Notes under the pieces: model-generated
What the model was told of the DNA's origin: nothing
Database searches by the model: none
What the model saw: the letters and a program-made list of their open reading frames with translations, nothing else
Shown here: positions 8,612 through 17,275 of the stretch, in pieces
Numbering within the stretch: the first letter of the stretch is position 1
How the letters are laid out: each line of letters opens with the position of its first letter
Position numbers and translations under genes: made by a program
Source of the DNA: Acidobacteriota bacterium
Lineage (GTDB): Bacteria > Acidobacteriota > Terriglobia > Bryobacterales > Bryobacteraceae
Direction of reading: 5' to 3'
Assembly (NCBI GenBank): GCA_021813825.1
Contig: JAKAJI010000009.1
Location: 1 to 37,365 of the forward strand
DNA length: 37,365 bases

Positions 8612-9496
8612 TCAGCCGCGCTTTCGGATCACGTCTACGGAACAAGCTGCATTCATGGCCACCGCCTCCGATGTGCTGCCCAGCAGGAAACGGTCGAGGC
8701 CGCGGTGGCCGTGCGAGCCGACGACGATGAGATCGGCGTCCCACTCCTCGGCTTCCCGGAGGATCGCCACCTGCGGCGTCTCCAGGAGCACGGAAACCGA
8801 TTCCGACGCAGTCCATCCCGCCTCTTGCAGCACGGCCGCTGCCGTAGCGATCGCGTTCTGGGCCCGCTGCATCGCTTCCGCCCGGTTGGCCTCGAGGTAT
8901 GTCGTGTCGAGAAACGGCGGCTCCAGAAACGCGCGAGCCGCCGGCAGCATGAGTTCTACCGCGCTGAGGACGCGAAACTCGGTGCCGGCGGGCCACGGCC
9001 TCCCGGCCAGCGACCGCGCCGCTTCGCGCGAGAATTCCGAACCGTCGGCCGCCAGCAGCACGCGCATTCCCTCGCGTCCCTCCCGGTGCTTCCGCGGACG
9101 AACTACCTCGACAGAACATCCGGCGTAACGCAGGACGGCCGCCGCCACGTTCTCCACGAGGAGTCTGCGCAAGGCTGAGGCCCCATGCGGCCCGATCAGG
9201 ATGAAGTCTGCACCGGCAGCCTTCGCTTGATCGAGAATCACCGTTTTCGGGTCGCCCGTGGGCGTCATCCCCGTCGCTTGAAGCCCCCTCGCTTCCAACT
9301 GCGCAACTGCGCCGTGAACCACTTCTTCGGCGCGCCGCGCGGAATCCTGCGCGGCAGCCAACGTAGTCCACAGGTGGGTCGGCTGAATCACGCTCAGCAC
9401 TTGAAAGGACGAATCCGCCGGCCAGGGCCGCCCGGCGGCTTCCTCAATAACCGCCCGGCTCGCCGCGGATGTATCAACCGCAACCAGGATTTTCAT
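8612..9496 (-). CDS. Universal stress protein, tandem UspA domains
   Basis: Two USP repeats: MKILVAVDTSAAS...FILIGPHGASALRRLLVENVAAAVLRYAGCSVEVVRP, then MRVLLAADGSEFS...LIVVGSHGHRGLDRFLLGSTSEAVAMNAACSVDVIRK. AGAGAGG-like SD precedes 9496. Confidence 0.9.
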   Translation of the reverse strand: MKILVAVDTSAASRAVIEEAAGRPWPADSSFQVLSVIQPTHLWTTLAAAQDSARRAEEVVHGAVAQLEARGLQATGMTPTGDPKTVILDQAKAAGADFILIGPHGASALRRLLVENVAAAVLRYAGCSVEVVRPRKHREGREGMRVLLAADGSEFSREAARSLAGRPWPAGTEFRVLSAVELMLPAARAFLEPPFLDTTYLEANRAEAMQRAQNAIATAAAVLQEAGWTASESVSVLLETPQVAILREAEEWDADLIVVGSHGHRGLDRFLLGSTSEAVAMNAACSVDVIRKRG

Positions 9497-9782
9497 CGCG
9501 CCTCTCTCCGTTCTCGGGTCAATGGACGTGTCCCCGGCCTGTTTGGCCAAATTCGTTTGCCGCACTCACGCATCGAAAGCGTTGCGAGCTTCGGCGCCGG
9601 CTTCGATGAGTAAAGCCTCACCTGATCGACACACTGCTTCCTCGGACACGTGCCTGTCCTCTGTGAATATGCTGAGCAAGTAACGGACCAAGCACTTCGG
9701 TCTACGGTTGGCGAACCGTGCCGGTGGTGGGCAGCGGCATCGTCGAGGTGCGTTCGAGCATGGCTTCGCGCTCCGCCGGTGA

Positions 9783-9788
9783 TACACT
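9783..9788 (+). promoter_or_regulatory. Candidate -10 box (TACACT) 7 nt upstream of a GTG start (leaderless candidate)
   Basis: TACACT-N7-GTG(9796), no SD. Confidence 0.4.
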
Positions 9789-9795
9789 TCGGCCA

Positions 9796-11010
9796 GTGGC
9801 AACAAGCTATCCGTTCCCCTTCGCCCCGGATTCCCGCGGCGCCGCGCCGCGCATCGGGTCCTTGCTCGTAAAGCCGGTCTCGGCGGTGTGCAACCTCGAC
9901 TGCGCGTACTGTTTCTATCTCGACCGGGACACCGATCCCTACCAGTCGGCCGCCGTGCACCGGATGAGCGAGGACACGCTTGAGCGCCTGGTCGATTCCT
10001 ATCTCTTCTACTCGTATCCGACGACTACGTTCGCCTTTCAGGGCGGGGAACCGACGCTTGCCGGCGTCAAATTTTTCGAACGGCTTGTGGAACTCGAACA
10101 GCGGTACGGGCGGAATGGGCAGTCTGTCTCAAACGTGATGCAGACCAACGGCATCGTCCTCGATGACCGCTGGTGCGCGCTGTTTAAGGAATTTCAATGG
10201 CTGGTTGGCATCTCGGTGGACGGCCCGGAAGCCGTGCACGATTTGTATCGCGTCAGCCGCCAGGGCGCCGGTTCTTGGCGCAAAGTGATCGCGGCGGTTG
10301 AACGGATGCGCAAGCACGGCGTTGAATTCAACGTGCTTTGCGTGGTGAGCCAGGCCAACGTACATAAGGCCGCGGAAGTCTACCGGTTTTTTCGCTCGCT
10401 GGGCATCGAGTACGTGCAGTACATTCCGCTGTCTGAGTTCGACCGCGACGGCAACCCTCTCCCGTTCACGATCACGGCCGAGCAATATGGACGCTTTCTG
10501 ACCGAGTTGTTCGACCTCTGGTGGCCCGACCGCCGCAAGATACGCATCCGATTCTTCGACAACATCGCGGAGGTGCTCGCCGGACAGGAGCCGAGCACCT
10601 GCACGCTGCGCGAGACCTGCGACAGCTACGTCGTGGTCGAGTATAACGGCGACGTCTATCCGTGCGATTTTTTTGTCGAATCGTCCTGGAAGCTGGGAAA
10701 CATCGAAGCCGACTCCTGGCCGGAGATTGCACGCCGTCGTAAGCGGTATGAGTTTGCGGCGAAAAAGTCGATCGCGCATCCGGACTGCCAGGTCTGCTCT
10801 TATCAGCAGATCTGTCACGGCGGCTGCCCCAAGCACCGCCATGACCGGCGCAGCGACTTCGCCGATCTCGACTACTTCTGTGCGGCGTACAAACAGATCT
10901 TCGCCAAAGCCATCGGGCCGCTTTCGAAAGAAGTGGAAAAGCTGACTGGGCGCCCGGCGTCGTTTGTATTGCCTACAACGCCTCAGCGCGGTGCGTCCGC
11001 ATCGCAATGA
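9796..11010 (+). CDS. Anaerobic sulfatase-maturating enzyme-type radical SAM/SPASM protein
   Basis: CNLDCAYCFY radical SAM motif, FAFQGGEPTLAG, VMQTNGIVLDD, and SPASM-type C-terminal cysteines (CTLRETCDSYVVVEYNGDVYPCDFFV; CQVCSYQQICHGGCPKHR). Start chosen as GTG 9796 rather than 9718. Confidence 0.9.
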   Translation: MATSYPFPFAPDSRGAAPRIGSLLVKPVSAVCNLDCAYCFYLDRDTDPYQSAAVHRMSEDTLERLVDSYLFYSYPTTTFAFQGGEPTLAGVKFFERLVELEQRYGRNGQSVSNVMQTNGIVLDDRWCALFKEFQWLVGISVDGPEAVHDLYRVSRQGAGSWRKVIAAVERMRKHGVEFNVLCVVSQANVHKAAEVYRFFRSLGIEYVQYIPLSEFDRDGNPLPFTITAEQYGRFLTELFDLWWPDRRKIRIRFFDNIAEVLAGQEPSTCTLRETCDSYVVVEYNGDVYPCDFFVESSWKLGNIEADSWPEIARRRKRYEFAAKKSIAHPDCQVCSYQQICHGGCPKHRHDRRSDFADLDYFCAAYKQIFAKAIGPLSKEVEKLTGRPASFVLPTTPQRGASASQ

Positions 11011-12283
11011 GTTGCGCCTGGAGCGGGGTGCCGGCCGGGTGCGGGACGTGGAACAGCAGCTCAAAGGACTCAACGTGAGCGAGATCCTTTTCGCCGAGCA
11101 CCGCCAGTAGCCGCGCCGCGCTTCCCGGCGCCAGCAGAAAGTCCGAAGCGCTTTCGGTTGCCTGCGCGCTGTTGCCGGAAATGAGCAGGACGTGGCCCGT
11201 CTGGGTTCCGTTCGGCACCCAGGCGATGCGGGCGTAGTCGCCGGAATCGTCGAGACGGCAGTCGCCGTACTGCGACTGCTCGCCTTGCTTCGGGGAACGA
11301 TTCAAAAAACATCCCGGGCCGACATTGTTGAAGCGGAAGCGGAAGTTGAATTGCGGCTCGAACAGTTCCACCCAGGGGTTGACTCGCGGGCCGCCGAGAA
11401 TTACCGCGTCATCGTAAAGAAAATCGCGACTGTTCACGTTCCGCGCATGACGGATCTGGACCCGGTCCCGCAATGGCCCTTCCGAGCGGAGGATTCTTGC
11501 GATGAAGGAAACGTCGACGAGGCTTGTCAGCGGTGTTTTCCCGATCAGATCCGGAATCGAGCCGGGTGACGCGTTGCTGGCCGGGGTCAGAAGATACGAG
11601 TGGCGCGCATAGTCCTCGACGTTCGAAACGCGTCCCCGTAGCGCCTGTAACATGATGAGCGTCGTATCGGCGACCACCACGTTCACCTGGCGCGAGCCTG
11701 GGAGCAGTTCCTCGATCGCGGCCGGCGGCCGGACTGCCGCGGCGACCTTGTGCGGTAAACGGCCCGCTTCCCGGCTGCCGCCGAGTAGGTAACCCGCAAG
11801 AAGGCAAGCCAGGCCAAGTCCCATCGCCCGGAACATGCTCGCCGGCGCGGCCATCCCCTCGGCCCAGCTTCGCCACTTTGACGGCGCTGTGAGTGCTTTC
11901 CTGGGAGCCGGTTGCGGCACACACTCCCGAAGGTGGAACTCCAGCCGATACCCTCCCTTGGGAATTTCGACAACCAGCCGCTCGCCCGAACCTTCTCCTT
12001 CGAAGTACTGTTGAAGCCGAACCCGGAGTTGTCTGGCCGCCACGCGGACGATGTTGTCTTCGGCCTGGTTATACCCGTGGGGGCGTCCGAACACGTGGCG
12101 CCCGATGTGTTGTTCGCTGATCTCCGCCGCCCTGCCTGCCGCCTGCTCGGAGGCGATGAAGCGCAGCAGTTCTTTCTGCCTTGGCGACCTGCGAAACGGG
12201 CCGCTCGTAAGGATCCTTTCCACAAGCGCAGCGCAGTCGGCTTGCGCGGGTAACGAGGGGGTTACATGCTGATGTGCGTCCAC
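10973..12283 (-). CDS. Membrane-tethered one-component regulator: N-terminal winged-helix domain, one TM helix, extracytoplasmic sensor-like C-terminus
   Basis: wHTH-like segment LLRFIASEQAAGRAAEISEQHIGRHVFGRPHGYNQAEDNIVRVAARQLRVRLQQYFEGEG...VEIPKGGYRLEF, TM MFRAMGLGLACLLAGYLLGG, then a domain with DDAVILGGPRVNPWVELFE. GTG start at 12283 with SD AAAGGAG. Confidence 0.75.
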   Translation of the reverse strand: MDAHQHVTPSLPAQADCAALVERILTSGPFRRSPRQKELLRFIASEQAAGRAAEISEQHIGRHVFGRPHGYNQAEDNIVRVAARQLRVRLQQYFEGEGSGERLVVEIPKGGYRLEFHLRECVPQPAPRKALTAPSKWRSWAEGMAAPASMFRAMGLGLACLLAGYLLGGSREAGRLPHKVAAAVRPPAAIEELLPGSRQVNVVVADTTLIMLQALRGRVSNVEDYARHSYLLTPASNASPGSIPDLIGKTPLTSLVDVSFIARILRSEGPLRDRVQIRHARNVNSRDFLYDDAVILGGPRVNPWVELFEPQFNFRFRFNNVGPGCFLNRSPKQGEQSQYGDCRLDDSGDYARIAWVPNGTQTGHVLLISGNSAQATESASDFLLAPGSAARLLAVLGEKDLAHVESFELLFHVPHPAGTPLQAQLIAMRTHRAEAL

Positions 12284-12311
12284 TTGGCGGCTCCTTTCCC
12301 TGGTGAGCGAC

Positions 12312-12334
12312 GGGGAAATCGCGGAGAATTCCCC
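12312..12334. promoter_or_regulatory. Inverted repeat GGGGAA-N11-TTCCCC in a divergent intergenic region
   Basis: Perfect 6-bp arms at 12312-12317 and 12329-12334. Confidence 0.4.
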
Positions 12335-12362
12335 TGGCATCATATCGCGGGTCAACGCAAAA

Positions 12363-12380
12363 TGAAACATTCCTGTTTCA
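12363..12380. promoter_or_regulatory. Inverted repeat TGAAAC-N6-GTTTCA, operator candidate
   Basis: Perfect 6-bp arms with a 6-nt spacer, 45 bp upstream of the TBDR start. Confidence 0.45.
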
Positions 12381-12424
12381 AGGGCGGGTTCGTACGACCC
12401 GAAACCCGTGGGGGACAACTTTCG

Positions 12425-15400
12425 ATGACTCTGCTGAAACCGTTTCGAACGATCCGCTGCGCGGCGCTGGCCGTGCTGCTCGTGGGCGCCACAGTACATT
12501 CCGTGCGCGCGCAAGATACTGCCACCATCGTGGGCGTGGTGACCGACACTTCCGGCGCCGCGGTCCCTGGCGCCACCGTGACACTGGTCAACACGGCGAC
12601 GGCGTTCTCGCGAACCGTCACAAGCGACGGTGACGGCCGCTACGTCGCTTCCGCCATTCCCACCGGCCACTACACCATCACCGCCGAGAAGGCCGGGTTC
12701 GAAACGCTCAAGCGCTCCGGCATTCAACTCAATGCCGCCACGACACTTTCGGTCGATCTCCAACTCACCGTGGGCAGCCAGACACAGAGCGTCTCGGTTG
12801 TCGCCAGCGCGCCGCTGCTGCAAACGCAGACGGCGACGGTGTCGAATCTTGTCGACAGCCGGCAGATGCTCGCCCTGCCGCTGGTCAGCCGCGATTTTAC
12901 CGATCTTGTTCTGCTGACGCCCGGGGCCCATGTGGGTTCGGCCGGCAATCTCGGCGAGGGCGGCAGCCCGTATGCGATGCGCGGCGGGGCCAACTACAGC
13001 GTCAACGGTTCCATCGCCGGAGGCAACAGCTACCTCATTGACGGCGTCTACAACCGGAATCTCTGGCTGAATACCCTCGTCATGGTGCCCGTGGTGGACG
13101 CCATCCAGGAATATCGCGTCATGTCGAGCGACTACACGGCCGAATACGGCGAGGCCGCCGGCGCCGTCACGGAAGTGGAAACCAAGTCCGGCACCAACCA
13201 ACTCCACGGAAGCGCCTGGGAGTTTCTTCGCAATGACAAGCTCGACGCCAACACGTTCTTCAATAACGTGGATGGCATCAAGCGACCTCCGTTCCACCGC
13301 AACGAATTCGGCGCTACGCTCGGCGGCCCGGTGATTAAGGACAAGACGTTCTTCTTTGTCGACTACCAGGGCATCCGTCTCAGCCAGCCGGAGACACTCA
13401 CCTCCACGATCCCGACCGCGGCGGCGCAGCAAATGGCCGGGGTAGGGAACTTCAGCTTCCTCACTGTTCCCATCTACAACCCGTTTTCCACCTCGAAGAC
13501 GTCGTCGGGCGCCACGGTCCGCGCTCCGTTCCCCAATAATCAGATCCCCAGCTCCATGCTCGACCCTGCGGCGGTAAAACTGCTTCGCCTGCTGCCCACA
13601 CCCACCACCGCGGCCAGGACCAACAATTTCACCTTCGATCCGGCGCTGACCCAACAGACCGATCAGTTCGACACGCGTGTGGATCAGAATCTCGGCGTTT
13701 CGGACCGTCTGTTCTTCCGCTACAGCTTCGATAAGAGCGACCAGGTAAATCCCGGCGTGATCCCATCGCCTGCCAACGCCGGCATCCCCATCGGACCATA
13801 TCTGAGCACCGGCACGAACGCCACCACCACGCCTCTGTTCAACCAGTCGGCCACGCTTGGCTACACGAAAGTCATCAGCCCGACCACGGTGAGTGAGACG
13901 CACTTCGCCGTCGTACGCTGGAACGCAAACATCACGCCGCTGGGCAATGCCTTTGCCACGGCAAACGCGATCGGCATCCCGGGCATCAACATCAACAATA
14001 AGTCCGGCGGCCTGCCTGCCTTTACGATCGCCGGTTATCAGGAGTTAGGCGATAACTCCACTTACCCGGAAGACAGCCAGATCACGACGTTCCAGCTTGA
14101 CTCGGCACTCACCATGATCCGCGGGGCGCACACGATCAAAACGGGCATCCTCTTTCTGCGGGATCGCTTCAACGGGTTCTCGGCCTTCCCAACGCGTGGC
14201 GCCTACGACTTCAACGGCCAGTTCACCCGGCAGATCGGGACGGCCGGGGCGCAGACGTCGCTGGCGGACTTCCTGCTGGGCGCTCCGGACAACGTGAACC
14301 GCAACATTCTGGATGGTACGTTCGGCATGCGCCTCTGGACGCTGGCGCCGTTCGTTCAGGACTCGTGGCGCGTGACCAACCGCCTCACCGTGGAACTCGG
14401 CCTTCGCTGGGAACTCGACGCGCCCCCCTACGACGTCCACAACCATTGGGCCAACGTGAATATCAACACGGGCCTGCTCAACGTCGCCGGCATCGACGGC
14501 AATGGCCGCGCGCTGCGAAACATGGACTATAACACGCCCGCGCCGCGTGTTGGCCTTGCTTACTCGCTCGACTCCGACCGTAAGACCGTCATCCGGTCCG
14601 GCTTCGGCATCTCCTACGTCGACATGGACGCCGGCGGAGCGCAACTGTACAAGAATCCGCCTTACTTCTTTAGCCAAACCATTACTTCCAACATCAGCGG
14701 GACGCCTCCCATTCTCATCAGCCAGGGTCTTCCGACTCCGGTGCCGCCGAGCATCAACAACGAAGCCGCGCTGTCGTCCGGCAATCTCAACGCCTGGGAC
14801 TACAACCTGAAGGAAACCCGCATCATCCAGTGGAGCTTCGGCGTGCAGCGCGAACTCCGGCCCGATCTTATGCTGGATGTGAGCTATGTCGGTACGCGCG
14901 GCCAGGGGCTTGTCGTGAATTCGTTAAATCTCAATCAGTCCATCCCCGGCCCTGGCGCACAGGGGCCGCGCCGTCCCTACGCCGCGCTGAATCCGAACCT
15001 CATCAATCTGGCCTACCGCACCAACGCGGGCGACTCGAAGTACGAGTCCCTCCAGGTGCATCTGGAAAAGCGGTTCTCCCACGGCCTGATGCTCGACTTT
15101 GCCTACACCTATGCAAGCTTCCTCGCCGACTCCGGCAACATAAACGGAGGCGGCAACGGCGATATTCAGAACGCGTTCTGTGTTGCCTGTAACTGGGGCC
15201 CGACGCCGGACGACTATACCCATGTGGTGAGCATTAACCACGTCTGGGAAATCCCCTTCGGCCCGCATCGCTCGTACCTCAATCATGGCATCTTGAGTCA
15301 AATACTCGGCAATTGGGACATCAACGGAATCTGGAGCATGAATAGCGGAGGCCGCTTCACGCCGATCCTCGGCACGAACGTATCGAACTCGGCGGGCGGC

Positions 15401-15751
15401 GGCAGCCAACGGCCGAACCGTATTGGGAGCGGCGTGCTGCCTTCGGGCCAGCAGAACATCTACCACTGGTTCAACACCGCTGCTTTTGTCGCACCCGCTG
15501 CGTATACTTTCGGCAACTCCGGCACCGGCATCCTGACCGGTCCCGGCATGTTTAACCTCAACGGCGGCCTCGTCCGCCAGTTTTTTATCACGGAACGCTA
15601 TGGCCTGCAATTCCGAGCGGAATGGTTCAATGCCTTTAACCATGCCAATTTCAACGTGCCCAACGCAGTCATCGGCACCGCGCCCGCCGGCATCATCGGC
15701 GGCACGGGGCCGGCACGCATCATTCAACTCGCACTAAAACTCGATTTCTAA
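12425..15751 (+). CDS. Oar-like TonB-dependent receptor with N-terminal carboxypeptidase-regulatory-like domain
   Basis: Signal peptide MTLLKPFRTIRCAALAVLLVGATVHSVRAQD. GVVTDTSGAAVPGATVTLVNTATAFSRTVTSDGDGRYVASAIPTGHYTITAEKAGF (CarboxypepD_reg), plug and barrel regions (FRNDKLDANTFFNN...; terminal FRAEWFNAFNHANFNVPN...). Confidence 0.9.
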   Translation: MTLLKPFRTIRCAALAVLLVGATVHSVRAQDTATIVGVVTDTSGAAVPGATVTLVNTATAFSRTVTSDGDGRYVASAIPTGHYTITAEKAGFETLKRSGIQLNAATTLSVDLQLTVGSQTQSVSVVASAPLLQTQTATVSNLVDSRQMLALPLVSRDFTDLVLLTPGAHVGSAGNLGEGGSPYAMRGGANYSVNGSIAGGNSYLIDGVYNRNLWLNTLVMVPVVDAIQEYRVMSSDYTAEYGEAAGAVTEVETKSGTNQLHGSAWEFLRNDKLDANTFFNNVDGIKRPPFHRNEFGATLGGPVIKDKTFFFVDYQGIRLSQPETLTSTIPTAAAQQMAGVGNFSFLTVPIYNPFSTSKTSSGATVRAPFPNNQIPSSMLDPAAVKLLRLLPTPTTAARTNNFTFDPALTQQTDQFDTRVDQNLGVSDRLFFRYSFDKSDQVNPGVIPSPANAGIPIGPYLSTGTNATTTPLFNQSATLGYTKVISPTTVSETHFAVVRWNANITPLGNAFATANAIGIPGININNKSGGLPAFTIAGYQELGDNSTYPEDSQITTFQLDSALTMIRGAHTIKTGILFLRDRFNGFSAFPTRGAYDFNGQFTRQIGTAGAQTSLADFLLGAPDNVNRNILDGTFGMRLWTLAPFVQDSWRVTNRLTVELGLRWELDAPPYDVHNHWANVNINTGLLNVAGIDGNGRALRNMDYNTPAPRVGLAYSLDSDRKTVIRSGFGISYVDMDAGGAQLYKNPPYFFSQTITSNISGTPPILISQGLPTPVPPSINNEAALSSGNLNAWDYNLKETRIIQWSFGVQRELRPDLMLDVSYVGTRGQGLVVNSLNLNQSIPGPGAQGPRRPYAALNPNLINLAYRTNAGDSKYESLQVHLEKRFSHGLMLDFAYTYASFLADSGNINGGGNGDIQNAFCVACNWGPTPDDYTHVVSINHVWEIPFGPHRSYLNHGILSQILGNWDINGIWSMNSGGRFTPILGTNVSNSAGGGSQRPNRIGSGVLPSGQQNIYHWFNTAAFVAPAAYTFGNSGTGILTGPGMFNLNGGLVRQFFITERYGLQFRAEWFNAFNHANFNVPNAVIGTAPAGIIGGTGPARIIQLALKLDF

Positions 15752-15757
15752 TATTCC

Positions 15758-17260
15758 ATGTCTGAATTCTCACGCCGACGTTTCCTCCAATCCGCCGCGG
15801 CGCTGGCGGCCTGCCCTGCCGGCGCCCGGCCCACGCCATCCTCGTCCGGCAAGCCGCCGAACGTCGTCCTCCTGATGTCCGATCAGCATCGCCGGGACGC
15901 CATGGGCGCGGCCGGGAGCCGGGTTGCACAGACACCAAACCTTGACCGGCTGGCGCGGGAAGGCGTCCGTTTCACGAACGCCTACACCGCCAATCCCGTC
16001 TGCACCCCGTCGCGCGCGTCGATGCTGACGGGCCTGTTCAGCCATCACAACCAGACGTATAACAACACCACGCCCTGGCCGCGCCGGTATCCCACCCTCG
16101 CGCACTATCTATCGCGCGCCGGATACCAGACCGCTCTGATCGGCAAAATGCACTTTGTCGACGACCAGACCCACGGCTTCGACTATCATCTTGACTTCAA
16201 CGACTGGTTCCAGGAACTCGGCCCGAAGACCCGCCTCTACGCCAACGAGCTTGCATTCCCCAACTCCGGGTCCGGCCTTCCGCAGATTGACGACCTCTGG
16301 CGCGACACCGGCGATCCCTGGAAGAATGACCGGGAATCCGACGGGCGGCTCGGCCCTGTTGCGGTCGGCCGCGTCTCCCGCATTCCCGAGCAGGACCAGT
16401 TTGAGACCTTCGTCGCCCGGGAATCGGTCCGTTTCCTTCGCCAGCACGGCCGCGAAGCTCCCTTCTTTCTCGTTGCGTCCTTCCTGAAGCCGCACGATCC
16501 CTTCATGCCCATTCAGCGCTTCGCGGACCGCTTCCGCCCCGAAGACATGGTGCTGTCGCCCACTTTCGGCAAGGTCGATCTTAGTACCGCTCCGGAAGAA
16601 GTCCGCCGGTCGATTCTCCGCAACCGTCCGACGCCCGAGTTGAGCGACCCGGAACAAGCGCGGCGCCGCATGGCGTATTACTTCGCCTCGATCGCCGAGA
16701 TGGACGACTGCGTGGGCAAGGTGCTCGCCGCCGTCGACGAACTGGATTTCACGCGCGACACGATCGTTCTCTATACATCCGATCACGGCGAGATGCTCAG
16801 CGACCACGGCATGTGGCAGAAGTTCCAGTTTTATGAACCTTCCTGCGGCATTCCGCTTCTGGTTCGCGCTCCGGGCATCGCCCCGGCGGGAAGCTTGTGC
16901 GAGATGCCTGTCAGCAACGTGCAGTATGTAAACACGATCTGCGAACTGTGCGGGGTTCCGCAGCCGGAAGGCCTCGACGGCGCCAGTTTCGCCCACCAGG
17001 TCCGCAACCCCGGTGACGCGCCACCCACTACGGTCTATTCCGAGTATGCCCTGCACTCGCGCGGCGCAAAATATATGATCCGCCAGGGCAGCCTCAAGTA
17101 CACGTTCCGCACTCATGACGAAGAGGAACTTTTCGACTTGTCCTCCGACCCGGAGGAAATGCGCAATCTTGCTCTGGAGCCGGGCGGCAAGCAACGGGCC
17201 GCCGAAATGAAGCAAAAGCTCTTCGCATGGTACACTCCGACCGAGATATCCATGTCTTGA
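15758..17260 (+). CDS. Sulfatase (S1 type), Tat-exported, Cys-type active site
   Basis: Twin-Arg SRRRFLQSAAALAA; NVVLLMSDQHRRDAMG; FGly motif CTPSRASMLTG with Cys codon at 16001; YTSDHGEMLSDHG. Confidence 0.92.
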   Translation: MSEFSRRRFLQSAAALAACPAGARPTPSSSGKPPNVVLLMSDQHRRDAMGAAGSRVAQTPNLDRLAREGVRFTNAYTANPVCTPSRASMLTGLFSHHNQTYNNTTPWPRRYPTLAHYLSRAGYQTALIGKMHFVDDQTHGFDYHLDFNDWFQELGPKTRLYANELAFPNSGSGLPQIDDLWRDTGDPWKNDRESDGRLGPVAVGRVSRIPEQDQFETFVARESVRFLRQHGREAPFFLVASFLKPHDPFMPIQRFADRFRPEDMVLSPTFGKVDLSTAPEEVRRSILRNRPTPELSDPEQARRRMAYYFASIAEMDDCVGKVLAAVDELDFTRDTIVLYTSDHGEMLSDHGMWQKFQFYEPSCGIPLLVRAPGIAPAGSLCEMPVSNVQYVNTICELCGVPQPEGLDGASFAHQVRNPGDAPPTTVYSEYALHSRGAKYMIRQGSLKYTFRTHDEEELFDLSSDPEEMRNLALEPGGKQRAAEMKQKLFAWYTPTEISMS

Positions 17261-17275
17261 TTGATTCACTGACCT

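Noticed and set aside
8577-9371. 5' extension of the dehydrogenase ORF to 9371
   Set aside because: It overlaps the clearly coding universal stress protein in another frame. MDEIFRFGDEMG at 8576 is the natural dehydrogenase start.
12331-12346. Sigma-54-like promoter (TGGCATCATATCGC) upstream of the receptor
   Set aside because: GG-to-GC spacing is 9 rather than 10 nt and the -12 element is poor.
12284-13903. N-terminal extension of the 976-aa minus-strand ORF antisense to the TonB-dependent receptor
   Set aside because: Arg/Gly/His-rich low-complexity translation typical of shadow frames in high-GC coding DNA. The real regulator gene begins at GTG 12283 with its own SD.
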